From the NCBI GenBank assembly GCA_937862675.1, contig CALMEC010000048.1, positions 1-5,926 on the forward strand: a stretch of DNA of 5,926 bases. Direction: 5' to 3'. Within the stretch, counting starts at the first letter, position 1. Each line of letters opens with the position of its first letter. Under the pieces are notes generated by a model. It worked only from the letters and a program-made list of their open reading frames with translations, searched no databases and had not been told where the DNA came from. This stretch comes from an uncultured Actinomycetes bacterium. GTDB lineage: Bacteria > Actinomycetota > Thermoleophilia > Miltoncostaeales > Miltoncostaeaceae. This document shows, piece after piece, positions 3,982 through 5,926 of this stretch. The translations under genes were made by a program, and so were the position numbers.

Positions 3982-5778
3982 GTGGCGACTCCGATTGCGG
4001 ACTACGCGGTGCTCAGCGACTGCCGCACCGCCGCGCTCATCTCCCGTGAGGGCCGCATCGACTGGCTGTGCCTTCCGCGACTGGATTCCGCATCGGTGTT
4101 CGCTGCCCTCCTCGGCGATGCGGACGACGGTTCGTGGGCGCTGCGACCGGCGGAGGAGGGGGTGCCGGCGACGCGTTACTACGACGATAATACGTTCGTC
4201 CTCGTCACGCGGTGGGAGACGTCGACCGGTGTCGCGGAGGTGCACGACTTCATGCCGATCGACCCGGACCCGCGGGTGACGGTCGATCGCACCGACGTCG
4301 TGCGCCGGGTGGTGGGGGTGTCGGGGACGGTGGAGTTCGACGTCGATCTGCGGATCCGTTTCGACTACGCGAGGGCGATACCGTGGGTGCGCCAGACGGG
4401 AACCCGCGACGCGCCGGAGGTGATCGCGATGGCCGGTCCCGACGCGGTGGCGATCCGCGGCGTCCGCCTGCACGCGGCCGATCACCGGCACACGGCCACG
4501 TTCCCCGTCGCGGCCGGCCAGACCGTCGACATGACGCTGACCTGGTTCCCCTCCTTCCGTCCTCCACCGGACCGGCTGGACATCGGGCGGGCTCTGACGC
4601 AGACGCGGCACTGGTGGCAGTCCTGGGCGGGGCGGATCGAGCACGGCGGCGTCCACCGCCCGGAGGTCGTGCGCTCGCTCCTCGTGCTGCGCGCCCTCAC
4701 CAACCAGGACACCGGAGGCATCGCCGCCGCCGTCACCACGTCGCTGCCGGAGGAGATCGGCGGGACCCGCAACTGGGACTACCGCTTCGTCTGGCTCCGT
4801 GACGCCGCGCTCACCCTGGAGGCGCTGCTGGAGCACGGCTTCGTCAATCTCGCGGAGGGCTGGAGGACCTGGCTCCTGCGCGCGGTGGCCGGGGATCCCG
4901 CCGACCTGCAGATCATGTACGGCCTCGCCGGCGAACGGAACCTCGTGGAATGCGAGCTGCCGCACCTGGCCGGGTACGCCGGCTCGCAGCCGGTGCGAAT
5001 CGGCAACGAGGCCGCGCTGCAGTATCAGGCCGACGTCGTGGGCGAGGTGCTCGTCACCCTCTCCGCCGCCCGGAAGGCCGGGCTCACGGAGTCGGCGTTC
5101 TCGTGGCCGCTCGAGATCGAGCTCGTCCACTACGCCGCCGGGCAACTGGACCGGCCGGACAACGGCATCTGGGAGATCCGCGGCCGTCCGCACCGGTTCA
5201 CCCACTCCCGCGTCATGATCTGGGCGACCTTCGACCGCGCCGTCCGCGCCGTGGAGGACCACGGACTCGACGGGCCGGTGCAGCGGTGGCGCCGACTGCG
5301 GCAGCGCGTCCGCGACGAGATCGATCGGCTGGGTGTCGCCAACGGTCATTTCACCCAGTACTACGGGACCGACGAGGTGGACGCCTCGCTGCTCCTGCTC
5401 CCGCAGGTCGGATATTGCGCCGCCGACGATCCGCGCATGCTGGCGACCGTCGAGCGCATCGAGGAGACCCTCATGTGCGACGGGCTTGTCCTCCGCTATC
5501 GCACCGACACCGGCGTCGACGGGCTCCCGGGGCATGAGCATCCCTTTCTGGCCTGCTCGTTCTGGCTGGTGGAGCAGTACGCCGGCTCGGGACGTGTCGA
5601 CGAGGCGCATGCGCTCATGCGCCGCCTGTGTTCGTTCGCGAACGATCTGGGTCTCCTCTCCGAGGAGTACGACCCGGTCGAGGGGCGTCAGATCGGGAAC
5701 TTCCCGCAGGCCTTCTCACACCTCGCGCTCGTCCGCGCAGCCGATGCGCTGGCGGGCGTCGGACGGCAGCCACGATGA
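3982..5778 (+). CDS. Glycoside hydrolase family 15 protein (glucoamylase/trehalase-like)
   Basis: GTG 3982 is chosen because the family begins with PIADYAVLSDCRTAALIS followed by IDWLCLPRLDS, exactly as here. An in-frame GTG at 3880 would add 34 Pro/Arg-rich residues that look noncoding and contain the terminator hairpin. The 598-residue length is normal for the bacterial two-domain form: an N-terminal beta-sandwich (about 1-220) and an (alpha/alpha)6 barrel (about 230-598). Barrel landmarks are NWDYRFVWLRDAAL (264-277), GIWEIRG (395-401) with Glu398 as likely general acid, LLSEEYDP (558-565) whose Glu561/Glu562 pair includes the likely general base, and GNFPQAFSHL (572-581). No signal peptide is present, so it acts in the cytoplasm, hydrolysing alpha-linked glucosides. 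Glucoamylase and actinobacterial GH15 trehalase cannot be told apart by reading. No ribosome binding site lies at normal distance, so a leaderless start is possible. The gene overlaps the next by 4 bases. Confidence 0.93.
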   Translation: MATPIADYAVLSDCRTAALISREGRIDWLCLPRLDSASVFAALLGDADDGSWALRPAEEGVPATRYYDDNTFVLVTRWETSTGVAEVHDFMPIDPDPRVTVDRTDVVRRVVGVSGTVEFDVDLRIRFDYARAIPWVRQTGTRDAPEVIAMAGPDAVAIRGVRLHAADHRHTATFPVAAGQTVDMTLTWFPSFRPPPDRLDIGRALTQTRHWWQSWAGRIEHGGVHRPEVVRSLLVLRALTNQDTGGIAAAVTTSLPEEIGGTRNWDYRFVWLRDAALTLEALLEHGFVNLAEGWRTWLLRAVAGDPADLQIMYGLAGERNLVECELPHLAGYAGSQPVRIGNEAALQYQADVVGEVLVTLSAARKAGLTESAFSWPLEIELVHYAAGQLDRPDNGIWEIRGRPHRFTHSRVMIWATFDRAVRAVEDHGLDGPVQRWRRLRQRVRDEIDRLGVANGHFTQYYGTDEVDASLLLLPQVGYCAADDPRMLATVERIEETLMCDGLVLRYRTDTGVDGLPGHEHPFLACSFWLVEQYAGSGRVDEAHALMRRLCSFANDLGLLSEEYDPVEGRQIGNFPQAFSHLALVRAADALAGVGRQPR

Positions 5779-5926
5779 ACCTCGCCGCACCGGGGGAGGG
5801 ATCGCCACGGGTCCTCACCGTGGGGCACTCCACGCACCCGATCGACGAGTTCATCGACCTCCTGCGCGGCGCCGGCGTGACCCGGCTGGTCGACGTCCGT
5901 GCTCTTCCGGGCTCCCGCCGCAACCC
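5775..5926 (+). CDS. DUF488 family protein, 5' part only
   Basis: ATG 5775 overlaps the GH15 stop as ATGA, so the two genes are probably cotranscribed and translationally coupled. The 50 complete codons present include TVGHSTHP (residues 15-22), IDEFIDLLRGAGV (23-35) and LVDVRALPGSRRNP (38-51, the last codon cut by the window edge). These are the N-terminal signature of the DUF488 family (small soluble proteins of roughly 120-190 residues). Its biochemical function is not established. The window ends before the rest of the protein. Confidence 0.92.
   Translation, partial: MNLAAPGEGSPRVLTVGHSTHPIDEFIDLLRGAGVTRLVDVRALPGSRRN

Noticed and set aside
3445..5610. A 721-codon open frame on the minus strand opposite the permease end and the GH15 gene
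   Set aside because: High-GC sequence leaves the opposite strand open by default. The product is His/Arg/Gly-rich low-complexity text with no motifs, while the + strand has clear GH15 and permease signatures.

Overview
This window looks like two unrelated kinds of DNA joined end to end. From about 1740 to the end it reads as one continuous, very GC-rich stretch with ordinary actinobacterial gene order, all on the + strand. Protein style, probable leaderless starts and an actinobacterial-type TPP riboswitch suggest Microbacteriaceae, possibly Microbacterium; this is a judgement from reading, not a database result. The first ~1.7 kb is a patchwork of pieces of at least five unrelated genes, several alphaproteobacterial in style, with no complete gene among them.

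Patchwork region (1-~1740): a cystathionine beta-lyase (MetC) piece runs directly into the C-terminal half of a response-regulator receiver domain (stop at 305). An M20-family metallo-dipeptidase then starts well (GTG 335 with a good ribosome binding site) and carries most of its metal-site residues. Around 1058 it turns, in frame, into ~33 residues of DNA polymerase III alpha subunit (DnaE), and at about 1157, again in frame, into a UvrD/RecB/AddB-like helicase-nuclease piece. Near 1645 the coding signal changes frame to a short unidentified C-terminus ending at 1697. The simplest explanation is a chimeric metagenomic assembly; a real fusion is unlikely.

Actinobacterial region (~1740-5926): a probable promoter and a complete TPP riboswitch (1778-1862) control a single-domain MTH1187/YkoF-type thiamine-binding protein. 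The Shine-Dalgarno sequence overlaps the 3' strand of riboswitch stem P1, so ligand binding probably blocks translation directly. Next come a SnoaL-like protein with a likely leaderless start, an intergenic stretch with a possible 36-residue ORF, an ArsB/SLC13-type permease followed by a strong hairpin, a cytosolic GH15 glycoside hydrolase, and the beginning of a DUF488 protein that overlaps the GH15 stop by 4 bases (ATGA).

Only two links between neighbours are supported: the riboswitch with the thiamine-binding gene, and translational coupling of the GH15 and DUF488 genes. The other genes appear to be separate transcription units. No tRNA, rRNA, CRISPR array, insertion sequence or defence system was seen.
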